From Solirubrobacterales bacterium 70-9 (lineage in GTDB: Bacteria > Actinomycetota > Thermoleophilia > Solirubrobacterales > 70-9), in NCBI GenBank assembly GCA_001898095.1, contig MKSH01000111.1:34081-41511 (forward strand): a stretch of 7,431 nt of DNA. The letters run 5' to 3'. Each line of letters opens with the position of its first letter. Position 1 is the stretch's first letter. The notes beneath the pieces were generated by a model, which worked only from the letters and a program-made list of their open reading frames with translations, was not told the DNA's origin and made no database searches. Shown here piece by piece: positions 1-5,893 of the stretch. The position numbers and the translations under genes are program-made.

Positions 1-795
1 TACGTGCACGGGCGGGCGACCGCCGCGGGCAAGCGCGTGCAGGCTCTCGGCGGGGCGAAGAACCACGCCGTCGTCCTCCCCGACGCCGACCTCGACTTCG
101 CCACCAACCACTTGATCGCGGCTGGTTTCGGCTCGGCCGGCCAGCGCTGCATGGCGATCTCGGTGGCCGTGGCGGTCGGCGACGCGGGCGACGCCCTGGT
201 CGAGCACCTCGAGCGCAAGGCGCGCGAGGTCAAGATTGGCCCCGGCGACCAGCCGGAGTCGGAAATGGGACCGGTGGTGACGCCGGAGGCGCGCGAGCGG
301 ATCACCGGCTACATCGGCGAGGGCGTCGAGGCCGGGGCGGTGGCCGTGGTCGACGGCCGCGAGCTGGAGGTCGACGGCGACGGCTTCTTCGTCGGCCCGA
401 CCCTCTTCGACAAGGTCGAGACCGAGATGTCGATCTACCGCGACGAGATCTTCGGGCCGGTCCTGGCGATCGTCCGCGTCGACACGCTCGACGCCGCGAT
501 CGAGCTGATCAACGAGAACAGCTTCGCCAACGGCACCGCCATTTTCACCTCCAGCGGCGGCGCCGCGCGCAAGTTCCAGCGCGAGGTGCAGGTCGGGATG
601 ATCGGCGTGAACGTGCCGATCCCGGTGCCGATGGCCTACTACTCGTTCGGCGGCTGGAAGGACTCGCTGTTCGGCGACCACCACATCCACGGCGCCGAGG
701 GGATCCGCTTCTACACCCGGGCCAAGGCGGTCACCACGCGCTGGCCGGACGCCGGGCCGACCGAGCGCAACCTCTCGTTCCCGACCTCGGCCTAG
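1..795 (+). CDS. mmsA: Methylmalonate-semialdehyde dehydrogenase (CoA-acylating), C-terminal part
   Basis: The gene enters from the left edge already in frame; 264 codons are present, about half of the usual ~500-residue enzyme, so the N-terminal NAD-binding part is missing. The family oxidises malonate or methylmalonate semialdehyde with NAD and CoA to acetyl- or propionyl-CoA plus CO2, in valine, beta-alanine or inositol breakdown in the cytoplasm. The catalytic cysteine sits in GSAGQRCMA (Cys at residue 50 of the visible part). The upstream QALGGAKNH segment replaces the ELGGK motif, so the general-base Glu of hydrolytic aldehyde dehydrogenases is absent, as expected for a CoA-dependent member. 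[18 protein letters not shown], the [17 protein letters not shown] block and the terminal [12 protein letters not shown] are all typical. The valine/beta-alanine (MmsA) and inositol (IolA) subtypes cannot be told apart without the operon upstream. It converges on an IclR regulator. Confidence 0.93.
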   Translation, partial: YVHGRATAAGKRVQALGGAKNHAVVLPDADLDFATNHLIAAGFGSAGQRCMAISVAVAVGDAGDALVEHLERKAREVKIGPGDQPESEMGPVVTPEARERITGYIGEGVEAGAVAVVDGRELEVDGDGFFVGPTLFDKVETEMSIYRDEIFGPVLAIVRVDTLDAAIELINENSFANGTAIFTSSGGAARKFQREVQVGMIGVNVPIPVPMAYYSFGGWKDSLFGDHHIHGAEGIRFYTRAKAVTTRWPDAGPTERNLSFPTSA

Positions 796-808
796 GGCCG
801 GGCTCTCT

Positions 809-847
809 GTCCGCATTTACCCCCATATACGTGGGGTAAATGCGGAC
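809..847. terminator. Perfect 15-bp inverted repeat between convergent genes
   Basis: The arms at 809-823 (GTCCGCATTTACCCC) and 833-847 are exact reverse complements around a 9-nt loop (824-832). The repeat lies between the dehydrogenase stop (795) and the end of the convergent IclR gene (854), so a bidirectional terminator is the simplest reading. Neither strand has a T-tract after the stem, so classical intrinsic termination is not shown; a processing hairpin or a protein-binding palindrome is also possible. The symmetry itself is certain, the function is inferred. Confidence 0.6.
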
Positions 848-853
848 GGCGAT

Positions 854-1639
854 TCAGGGGGCGCCGAGACCGCGCGAGATCTGGTCGGCGAGGCGTCGCA
901 GTTCGTCCGCGTCGTCGGCCAGCTCGGCCTCCGAGCGGGCGCCTTTCGGCATGCTCACCGCGACCGCGCCGACGGCGGCGCCGGCGTCGTCGCGGACGGT
1001 CGCCCCGAGGCAGATCATCGCCGCCGCGGTCTCGCCGTCGTCGACCGCGTAACCCCGCTCGCGCACCGTCGCCAGTCGCTTCCGCAGCTCCGCCGGGGTC
1101 GAGATCGAGCTCGGGGTCAGCTGCTCGAGCTCCCCGGCGTCACGGTAGAGCTCGTCCAGCTCCGCCTCGTCCAGCGTGCTCAGCATCGCCAGGCCGCTGG
1201 CGGTGCAGTGGGCGGGCAGCCGCAGCCCGATCTCGTAGGCGACGCCGAGCGGGCTGGCGCCCGGGCGGCGGCCGACGTAGACCACGTCGCGACCGCGCAG
1301 CACCGAGCAGATCAGCGTCTGCGCGGGGAGGAAGCCGGACTCCGAGGTGACCCGCCCGAACTCGGAGAGCAGGTCGGTCTGGCCAAGGTAGGCGCGGCCC
1401 AGCTCAAGCACCTGCGGGCCGAGCCGGTAGGCGCCGTCGGCGTCGCGCAGCAGGAGCCCCGCCTCAAGCAGGCTGTTGCAGATCGCCAGCGTGCTGCTGC
1501 GCGGCATGTCCAGCCGCCGCGACAGCTCCGCCAGCGTCGCCGTCGGCGGCCCCGCGGCAAGGGCCTCGAGGATCCTCCCGGCGCGGAGGACCGAGGGGAC
1601 CACCTGTCCGGTGGGGCCTTTGCTGGTGGTGGTCGCCAT
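854..1639 (-). CDS. IclR-family transcriptional regulator
   Basis: This is a 261-residue protein when started at the ATG at 1639, matching the usual 250-270 residues. An in-frame TTG at 1693 would add 18 low-complexity residues with no family similarity, so the ATG is preferred although no clear Shine-Dalgarno precedes it. The N-terminal winged helix-turn-helix spans roughly residues 15-75, with ATLAELSRRLDMPRSSTLAI as the recognition region. The C-terminal ligand-binding domain follows from about residue 85, with GLRLPAHCTASGLAMLS and RGYAVDDGETAAAMICLGA matching conserved IclR blocks. IclR proteins bind DNA as dimers of dimers and respond to small organic acids or aromatics. The effector here is unknown. 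It converges on the dehydrogenase gene and might control that pathway, but position is the only support. It may be co-transcribed with the pentapeptide gene upstream (127-nt gap), or have its own promoter there. Confidence 0.9.
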   Translation of the reverse strand: MATTTSKGPTGQVVPSVLRAGRILEALAAGPPTATLAELSRRLDMPRSSTLAICNSLLEAGLLLRDADGAYRLGPQVLELGRAYLGQTDLLSEFGRVTSESGFLPAQTLICSVLRGRDVVYVGRRPGASPLGVAYEIGLRLPAHCTASGLAMLSTLDEAELDELYRDAGELEQLTPSSISTPAELRKRLATVRERGYAVDDGETAAAMICLGATVRDDAGAAVGAVAVSMPKGARSEAELADDADELRRLADQISRGLGAP

Positions 1640-1740
1640 CCCAGCAGCGTAGCCATCGCGGCCCGGCGCGCTCGTGATGCGGGGTCGGTTCAAGGCAGGC
1701 TGTCGCCGTGGCCCAAGCCGCGGACGAACGATTCTTCCCA

Positions 1741-1765
1741 GCCGGTCGGCGCCCTGGCGCCCGGC
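1741..1765 (-). terminator. GC-rich hairpin just after the pentapeptide gene stop
   Basis: On the minus strand, one base after the TGA at 1769-1767, the sequence folds through GGCGCC (1748-1753) with GGCGCC (1756-1761), flanked by GCCG (1741-1744) with CGGC (1762-1765) and a 3-nt bulge. The innermost pairs must open because only 2 nt separate the arms. No T-tract follows, so termination is a guess. No convincing IclR promoter can be read in the rest of the 1640-1766 gap. Confidence 0.3.
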
Positions 1766-1766
1766 G

Positions 1767-3146
1767 TCATTCGGAGCAGTGGCCGCCGTGGTTGCGCAGC
1801 GTTCCGTTGGGCATCACGGTGTCGCAGAAAGTCACGCCGCCGAGCTTGGCGCCGCCGAGCTGCGCCCCGGCCAGTACCGCGCCCCCGAGGTTGGCACCGC
1901 GGAGATCGGCCCCGCGCAGATCAGCGCCGGCGAAGTCCGAACCGTAGAAGTCCCCATCGGCCAGGGTCGCGCCGCGCAGGTCGGCCTTCTCGAAGGCGGC
2001 CGAGCGGCCGTCTGCCTTGGTCAGATCGGCCCCGCGCAGGTCGGCGCCGCTCATCACGGTCAGCCCCAGCAGGGCACCCCGCAGTGAGGCCCCGCGCAGG
2101 TTCGCGTCGACCACCGCGGTGGCGCCGAGGTTGGCGCCGTCGAACTTCGCCTTCGTCGCGTCCGCGTAGGCGAGCGAGCCGAGCGGGAAGCTCACTTCAT
2201 GGAGGTCGGAGCCGTTCAGCTTCGCGTAGGCGAGGAAGGCGCCCTGCAGGCTCTTGCCTTTGAAGTTGGTGTGCGGGCATTTGGTGAAGGCCTCGATCTC
2301 ACAGCCGCCGACCTTTTCGCCCGCCTGCACCTGGGTCCCCACCTGCAGCGCGTAGACGGCGGGGAACAGCGGGCTGCTCGAGGGGACGTCGATCGGCTTC
2401 GCGCCGGCAGGGCCGGGCCTGATCTGACCGGGGCAGAGGCCTTTGACCGGGTTGATCACCTTCCCGCTCGGCATCAGCGTGTTGCAGAAGTTGGAGCCGC
2501 TGAGGTCGGCGCCGCCCAGCCGCGACCCGGTGAAGTCGGCGTTGGTGAGATTCATTCCCCGCATGTCGGCACCCCGCATGTCGGTGCCGTTGATGTCCGA
2601 GTTGGAGAAGTCCATCCCCTGCATGTCGGCGCCGCGTAGGTCGGAGCCGATGATCGCGCCGAAGTAGCCGTCCGCGCCGACCAGCTTGGCGCCGCGCATG
2701 TCGGCGTTGGTGAAGCCGGCGAAGGTCATCGTCGCGCCGCTCAGGTTGGCGTTCCGCAGGTTCGCGTAGGCGAGCGAGGTGCCGATGAAGTTCACCTTGC
2801 TGAAGTCGGCCCCGGCGGCGCCGAGGAAGGACCCGAGCGAGACCACCAGTTCGCCGCCGCTGAGGTTGGCGCCGCTCAGCTTCGCGTAGGCGAGGTTGGC
2901 CGCGTTCAGCTTCGCCCCGGTCAGGTCGGCCGCCGGGCAGGAGGTCTCCGTCTCGATCGCGCAGGTCCCGACCTTCTGCCCGTAGGTGACCTGGGGCTCG
3001 GCCTGTGCCTTCAGCAGGAGGTAGTACGGATTGCCCGGGACCACCGGGACCGAGCTGGGCACCTTCGCCGCCCCGGCTGTCGCCGGCAGGGCGAGGAGGA
3101 CGACGGTGAATGCAGCAAGGAGCAGGACGCGGGCACGAGATTTCAA
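1767..3146 (-). CDS. Secreted two-module pentapeptide-repeat protein
   Basis: A 459-residue protein read from a TTG at 3146, chosen because a strong Shine-Dalgarno lies 6 nt upstream. Residues 1-27 form a signal peptide (MKSRAR, a hydrophobic core, then ATAGAA), so the product is exported. The rest contains many A(D/N)LxG-type pentapeptides, which fold as a right-handed quadrilateral beta helix. The repeats fall in two blocks, about residues 73-220 and 293-440, joined by a Pro/Gly-rich linker (about 239-275). Each block is framed by cysteines in equivalent places: 62, 70, 221, 238 and 282, 290, 441, 457. Both modules share KVGxCxIExxTxCP at the front, LAYAKL early on, and FC(N/D)TxMPxG at the end. 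Extracellular disulfide caps are a reasonable inference. No enzymatic motif is seen; binding or structural roles are possible. Cytoplasmic gyrase-protecting pentapeptide proteins (Qnr/MfpA) are unlikely relatives in function because of the signal peptide. Confidence 0.88.
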   Translation of the reverse strand: MKSRARVLLLAAFTVVLLALPATAGAAKVPSSVPVVPGNPYYLLLKAQAEPQVTYGQKVGTCAIETETSCPAADLTGAKLNAANLAYAKLSGANLSGGELVVSLGSFLGAAGADFSKVNFIGTSLAYANLRNANLSGATMTFAGFTNADMRGAKLVGADGYFGAIIGSDLRGADMQGMDFSNSDINGTDMRGADMRGMNLTNADFTGSRLGGADLSGSNFCNTLMPSGKVINPVKGLCPGQIRPGPAGAKPIDVPSSSPLFPAVYALQVGTQVQAGEKVGGCEIEAFTKCPHTNFKGKSLQGAFLAYAKLNGSDLHEVSFPLGSLAYADATKAKFDGANLGATAVVDANLRGASLRGALLGLTVMSGADLRGADLTKADGRSAAFEKADLRGATLADGDFYGSDFAGADLRGADLRGANLGGAVLAGAQLGGAKLGGVTFCDTVMPNGTLRNHGGHCSE

Positions 3147-3150
3147 GTCG

Positions 3151-3159
3151 TTCCTCCCC
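3151..3159 (-). promoter_or_regulatory. Strong ribosome binding site deciding the TTG start
   Basis: The minus strand reads GGGGAGGAA here, with the GGAGG core at 3157-3153 and 6 nt to the TTG at 3146. It is the clearest Shine-Dalgarno in the window and it fixes the non-ATG start of the pentapeptide gene, directly in front of a good signal peptide. Confidence 0.8.
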
Positions 3160-3191
3160 GGGAACTCGGTCAGACGTTGATTGCCTTGGGA

Positions 3192-3220
3192 ACCCTATTC
3201 AAAAGCGGTCCCGCCGCTAA
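3192..3220 (-). promoter_or_regulatory. Possible promoter of the pentapeptide gene
   Basis: On the minus strand TTAGCG (3220-3215) and TAGGGT (3197-3192) are 17 nt apart, a usual -35/-10 spacing. Both hexamers match the consensus poorly, and the upstream one overlaps the hairpin assigned to the tRNA terminator. This is a weak candidate given because the downstream gene must be expressed from somewhere in this gap unless it is read through from the tRNA. Confidence 0.22.
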
Positions 3221-3224
3221 CCGC
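3198..3224 (-). terminator. Short intrinsic-type terminator after tRNA-Arg
   Basis: On the minus strand a stem GCGGT (3224-3220) / ACCGC (3209-3205) with a 10-nt loop is followed at once by TTTT (3204-3201). It lies 7 nt beyond the tRNA 3' end, where a tRNA transcript would be expected to stop. The stem is only 5 bp and the T-run is short, so efficiency may be modest. Confidence 0.45.
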
Positions 3225-3231
3225 GTGGCGA

Positions 3232-3305
3232 TGCCCCGAGGTGGATTCGAACCACCGGCCTGTCCCTTAGGAGGGGACCGCTCTATCCAGCTGAGCTATC
3301 GGGGC
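3232..3305 (-). tRNA. tRNA-Arg (anticodon CCT)
   Basis: A complete 74-nt cloverleaf is visible. The acceptor stem is GCCCCGA with TCGGGGC, the D arm GCTC-AGCTGGATA-GAGC, and the anticodon arm GTCCC-CTCCTAA-GGGAC, which places CCT at positions 34-36. A 5-nt variable loop follows, then the T arm GGTGG-TTCGAAT-CCACC and discriminator A. It decodes AGG, a rare codon in such GC-rich genomes. The 3' CCA is not encoded, since the genome continues TCG after the discriminator, so it must be added enzymatically. tRNA-Arg(CCT) genes often serve as integration sites, but no integrase or duplicated 3' tRNA end is seen here. Confidence 0.96.
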
Positions 3306-3350
3306 CCGGGGCGGGATTGTGGCTGATACGGCGCGCGGCGTGGGCCCCGG

Positions 3351-4019
3351 CTAGCTCTCGGCGTCGGGCGTGGGCTCGTCCTCTTCGACGGCGGCGTAGA
3401 GGCTCTCGGCGGCGAGCTCCATGGCGCGGCGGCTCCAGAGCTTGACCTCCATGAAGACGTCGTCGCCGTAGGCCTCGAGGGCGTCGAGGGCGACCAGGGA
3501 GAAGCGGTCGCGGACGATCTCTTCCTGGTCGACGGTCTCGCCGTCGAGCTCGGCGGTGGCGGCGACGGCGCCGCGGACGAGGGGCCGTCCCCAGACGAGG
3601 GTGACGGCGCCCGCGCGGCCGTTCTCACCGCGCCAACGGCCGATCACGTCGTCGTTGAGGTCGATCTTCCAGTCCGGGTTGTCCTCGGCGAGGACGTCGG
3701 TGAAGTCGGCGGTGGCGCGGAAGCCGGAGGGGTCGCCGTCGCCCTCGGGGAGGTCGTAGGAGACGTGGCCGTAGAGCTCGAGGATGCCCTCCTCGCTCTC
3801 GGTGCGGGCCGAGCAGGGGACCCAGACGCGGCCGCCCCAGGCGCGCTCCGGGAACCAGTCGACCTCCTCCGGCACGGCCGCCCCGGCGGGCAGGTCGGCG
3901 ATGTCGCTCACCGCGCCGACGAAGGCCTCGCGCAGGCGCGCCGAGAAGCGGCCGCCGGCGATGCCCTCCTGGCTCGTGTCGGCGATGAAGCGCGGGATCG
4001 GTCGCGGGTTGGGCGCCAA
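3351..4019 (-). CDS. Acidic protein of unknown function
   Basis: A 222-residue protein whose family I do not recognise. Coding potential looks real: GC-rich third positions, ordinary amino-acid composition and balanced hydrophobic spacing, while the overlapping frames give Arg/Pro/Ala-rich shadows. No signal peptide or membrane segment is present, so it is probably cytoplasmic and soluble. It starts with a Pro/Arg-rich stretch (PNPRPIPRF), has an aromatic patch around residues 53-66 (EVDWFPERAWGGRVWVP), a central acidic and beta-rich part, an alpha-helical C-terminus (FSLVALDALEAYGDDVFMEVKLWSRRAMELAAESLYAAV) and an Asp/Glu-rich tail. The start is the TTG at 4019; an in-frame TAG at 4034-4032 blocks extension and only a weak AGGG precedes it. 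It sits between the transporter gene and the tRNA on the same strand, 96 nt after the transporter stop, behind a hairpin, so it need not share that operon. Confidence 0.7.
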   Translation of the reverse strand: MAPNPRPIPRFIADTSQEGIAGGRFSARLREAFVGAVSDIADLPAGAAVPEEVDWFPERAWGGRVWVPCSARTESEEGILELYGHVSYDLPEGDGDPSGFRATADFTDVLAEDNPDWKIDLNDDVIGRWRGENGRAGAVTLVWGRPLVRGAVAATAELDGETVDQEEIVRDRFSLVALDALEAYGDDVFMEVKLWSRRAMELAAESLYAAVEEDEPTPDAES

Positions 4020-4065
4020 GGCCGACTGACCCTACACGCCGACCATGAACGCGCGGCCACAAGTG

Positions 4066-4108
4066 GCGTTCGCAGAAATGGCCGCATAGCGGCCGGAAGT
4101 GCGAACGC
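4066..4108. repeat. Two-tier hairpin between transporter and hypothetical gene
   Basis: Outer arms GCGTTCGCA (4066-4074) and TGCGAACGC (4100-4108) are perfect 9-bp complements. Inside them GGCCGC (4080-4085) and GCGGCC (4089-4094) form a second 6-bp stem with loop ATA. Between the tiers is a symmetric 5+5 nt internal loop, purine-rich on the plus strand. It lies just beyond the transporter stop (4116) and upstream of the next gene, fitting a terminator or mRNA-stabilising structure. No T-tract follows on the minus strand, so an operator cannot be excluded. Confidence 0.5.
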
Positions 4109-4115
4109 ACTCGGG

Positions 4116-5531
4116 CTAGGCGGTCTGGGGGACGGCCTCGGGGCGGCCGCGCAGGAGGGTGAGCGCGGCGGTGCCGCCGGCGAAGCAGAGGCCGGCGCCG
4201 ATCAGGAAGGCGACTTTGTAGCCGCTGGTCAGCGCGTCGGGCTGGCTCGTGCCGGCGGCGAGGAGGTCGTTGGTGTGGGACGTCGCGATCGTCGTCAGCA
4301 CCGCCAGGCCGAGCGTGCCGCCGACCAGGCGCGAGGTGTTGACGACGCCCGAGGCCAGCCCGTTCTGGGCGGCGGGCACGCCTTTCACGGCGACGATCGT
4401 GGCCGGGACCAGGGACCAGCCGGTGCCGAGCGCGGCGAGCATGCCGCCGGGGAGGATCGCGACCTCGATGCCGCTGCTCGCGTCCACGGTCGCCAGTACG
4501 AGGAAGCCGATCGTCGCCAGCGACATGCCGATCGTCAGCGTCGTGCGGACGCCGAACCGGGCGACCAGCTTCGGCGCCGTGAAGGAGCCGCCGAAGACGA
4601 GCAGCGTCATCGGCAGGAAGGAGATGCCGGCGACCAGCGCGTCCTGGCCTTTCACTTCCTGCAGGTAGAGGGAGACGAAGTACCACATGCCGAACATCGC
4701 GGCAAAGAGGAGCGCGACGATCAGGTTGGCGGCGCGCAGGGTCGGCATCTTGAAGACGTCGAGCGGGATCAGCGGGTCGGCGGCGAGCTTGCCCTCGACC
4801 AGGGCGAAAAGGCCGAGCAGGACGATGCCGAGCGCCAGCGGGATCAGCACGCCGGAGGCGCCCCAGCCGAGCGAGTCGGTGCGGACGATGCCGTAGACGA
4901 TCGCGGTGAGGCCGCCGCTGATCAGGACCGCACCGGGGAGGTCGAGCTTGCGCTCGTGGGCGACGGCGCCCTCGTGCGGGATCAGCCGGCGGCCGGCGAG
5001 CAGCACGGCGATGCCGACCGGGACGTTGATGATGAAGACGGCGGGCCAGTCGAAGCCCTGGGTGAGGGCGCCGCCGAGGAGGACGCCGGCGGTGCCGCCG
5101 ACGCCGCCCATCGCGGCCCAGAGGCCGAGGGCGCGGTTGCGCTCGCTGCCCTCCTTGAAGGAGCCGGTGACGAGGGCGAGGCTGGCGGCGGAGACGATCG
5201 CGGCGCCGAAGCCCTGGACCGCGCGGGCGCCGATCAGGACGCCCTGGCCGTCGGCGACGGCGCAGCCGAGCGAGGCGAGGGAGAAGAGGCCGACGCCGAT
5301 CAGGAAGACCCGGCGGCGGGGGATCAGGTCGGTGGCGCGGCCGGCGAGCATCAGGAAGCCGGCGAAGGTGAGCGTGTAGGCGTTGACCACCCACTGCAGG
5401 CCGGTGTCGGAGAAGCCGAGCGACTCGTGGATCTTCGGCAGCGCGACGTTGACGATCGAGATGTCGAGGATGACCATGAACTGCGCCAGGCAGATGGTCA
5501 GGAGCAGCGCGTCTTTCTGGAGTCTGCGCAT
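4116..5531 (-). CDS. MFS multidrug efflux transporter, DHA2 (EmrB/QacA) type
   Basis: A 471-residue inner-membrane protein, expected to have 14 membrane helices like other DHA2 drug/proton antiporters, which export hydrophobic or cationic compounds using the proton gradient. Helix 1 carries the DHA2 signature LDISIVNVALPKI; the loop after helix 2 has motif A as GRATDLIPRRR; GGVGGTAGVLLGG in helix 5 matches the antiporter motif C region, followed by FDWPAVFIINVPVG, a strong DHA2 marker. Length fits the family. The ATG at 5531 (MRRLQKDALLL) is preferred over an in-frame GTG at 5555, because the longer form would run through the operator repeats. No Shine-Dalgarno is visible. It is divergent from an ArsR-type gene across a very short shared region, so repression by that protein and release by a transported drug is the likely control. 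The substrate cannot be told from the sequence. Confidence 0.93.
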   Translation of the reverse strand: MRRLQKDALLLTICLAQFMVILDISIVNVALPKIHESLGFSDTGLQWVVNAYTLTFAGFLMLAGRATDLIPRRRVFLIGVGLFSLASLGCAVADGQGVLIGARAVQGFGAAIVSAASLALVTGSFKEGSERNRALGLWAAMGGVGGTAGVLLGGALTQGFDWPAVFIINVPVGIAVLLAGRRLIPHEGAVAHERKLDLPGAVLISGGLTAIVYGIVRTDSLGWGASGVLIPLALGIVLLGLFALVEGKLAADPLIPLDVFKMPTLRAANLIVALLFAAMFGMWYFVSLYLQEVKGQDALVAGISFLPMTLLVFGGSFTAPKLVARFGVRTTLTIGMSLATIGFLVLATVDASSGIEVAILPGGMLAALGTGWSLVPATIVAVKGVPAAQNGLASGVVNTSRLVGGTLGLAVLTTIATSHTNDLLAAGTSQPDALTSGYKVAFLIGAGLCFAGGTAALTLLRGRPEAVPQTA

Positions 5532-5576
5532 AGTTCGATGGTCAACGTACCACAAAGTTTGATGATCGTCGTATCA
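5532..5576. promoter_or_regulatory. Tandem dyad operators between MFS and ArsR genes
   Basis: Two 21-nt direct repeats, 5532-5552 and 5556-5576, agree at 16 of 21 positions with a 24-bp period. Each contains a dyad of form TGRT-N6-AYCA: TGGT...ACCA at 5539-5552 and TGAT...ATCA at 5563-5576. The variable base changes on both sides together, keeping the symmetry, which suggests selection for a dimeric protein site. The repeats fill the whole gap between the divergent starts, so a bound repressor would block both promoters. The ArsR-type product next door is the obvious candidate binder. Confidence 0.7.
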
Positions 5577-5577
5577 T
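5572..5577 (+). promoter_or_regulatory. Possible -10 element of the ArsR gene (leaderless)
   Basis: TATCAT ends 7 nt before the ATG at 5585, so transcription would start at or next to the start codon, giving a leaderless mRNA. This agrees with the lack of any Shine-Dalgarno. It overlaps the second operator half-site, as expected for autorepression. No good -35 is seen. Confidence 0.35.
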
Positions 5578-5584
5578 GTGGCCC

Positions 5585-5893
5585 ATGAGCTTCGAGATTC
5601 CCGATCGCGAGGAGATCGATCTCTCCCTGGTGCTGCACGCTCTGAGCGACCCGCAGCGCCGCGGGATCGTCGCCGAACTGGCCCTCAGCGAGGAGCCGCG
5701 CCCCTGCGGCAGCTTCGCCCCCGAGATCACCAAATCGACCCGCACCCACCACTTCCGGGTGCTGCGCGAGGCGGGCCTGGTCGAACAGTGGAAGGAGGGG
5801 ACGAGCAAGATGAGCCGCCTCCGCCGCGACGACATCGACGCCCGCTTCCCCGGCTTGCTCGACTCGGTCTTGGCCGCCCCGGTCGTGATCTGA
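5585..5893 (+). CDS. ArsR-type winged-helix repressor
   Basis: A 102-residue protein from the ATG at 5585; an in-frame ATG at 5576 would add MWP and lies inside the operator, so the later start is preferred. The whole protein is a winged helix-turn-helix. LHALSDPQRRGIVAELA is the typical ArsR first helix, the TKSTRTHHFRVLREAGLVE segment contains the recognition helix, and EGTSKMSRLRRDDIDARFPGLLDSVL forms the wing and C-terminal dimer helix. Only one Cys (PCGSF) is present and no CxC metal site is seen, so metal sensing is unlikely; this subtype is common in actinobacteria next to MFS or oxidoreductase genes. It probably represses the divergent transporter and itself. The ligand is unknown. 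Its stop codon lies in the arm of a large inverted repeat shared with the convergent galT gene. Confidence 0.9.
   Translation: MSFEIPDREEIDLSLVLHALSDPQRRGIVAELALSEEPRPCGSFAPEITKSTRTHHFRVLREAGLVEQWKEGTSKMSRLRRDDIDARFPGLLDSVLAAPVVI

Noticed and set aside
1640..1693. TTG-initiated 18-residue N-terminal extension of the IclR protein
   Set aside because: The added residues have no family similarity and the ATG start gives the normal length.
1208..2263. A 351-codon plus-strand frame opposite IclR and the pentapeptide gene
   Set aside because: It spans two real genes on the other strand and turns into an Arg/Ser/Pro-rich stretch.
1800..2930. Many short recurring DNA words (TCGGCGCCGCGCAGG-like) resembling a repeat array or CRISPR
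   Set aside because: They follow the 15-nt period of pentapeptide codons; there are no unique spacers or constant-length repeats.
3232..3305. tRNA-Arg(CCT) as an integration site of a mobile element
   Set aside because: No integrase, excisionase, phage gene or duplicated tRNA 3' end is visible on either side.
3306..3350. CCGGGGC / GCCCCGG complementary arms (7 bp) around a 31-nt loop between the hypothetical gene and the tRNA
   Set aside because: The loop is long, the arms are pure GC next to the GC-rich tRNA end, and there is no T-tract; chance is likely.
3625..5394. A 589-codon frame on the minus strand
   Set aside because: Extreme Arg/Pro/Ala composition, in another frame of the transporter and the hypothetical gene.
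3765..5588. A 607-codon open frame on the plus strand, antisense to the transporter and the hypothetical gene
   Set aside because: Its product is almost all Ala, Gly, Glu, Asp, Arg with no domain, while the minus strand encodes a clear MFS protein. It is a high-GC antisense shadow.
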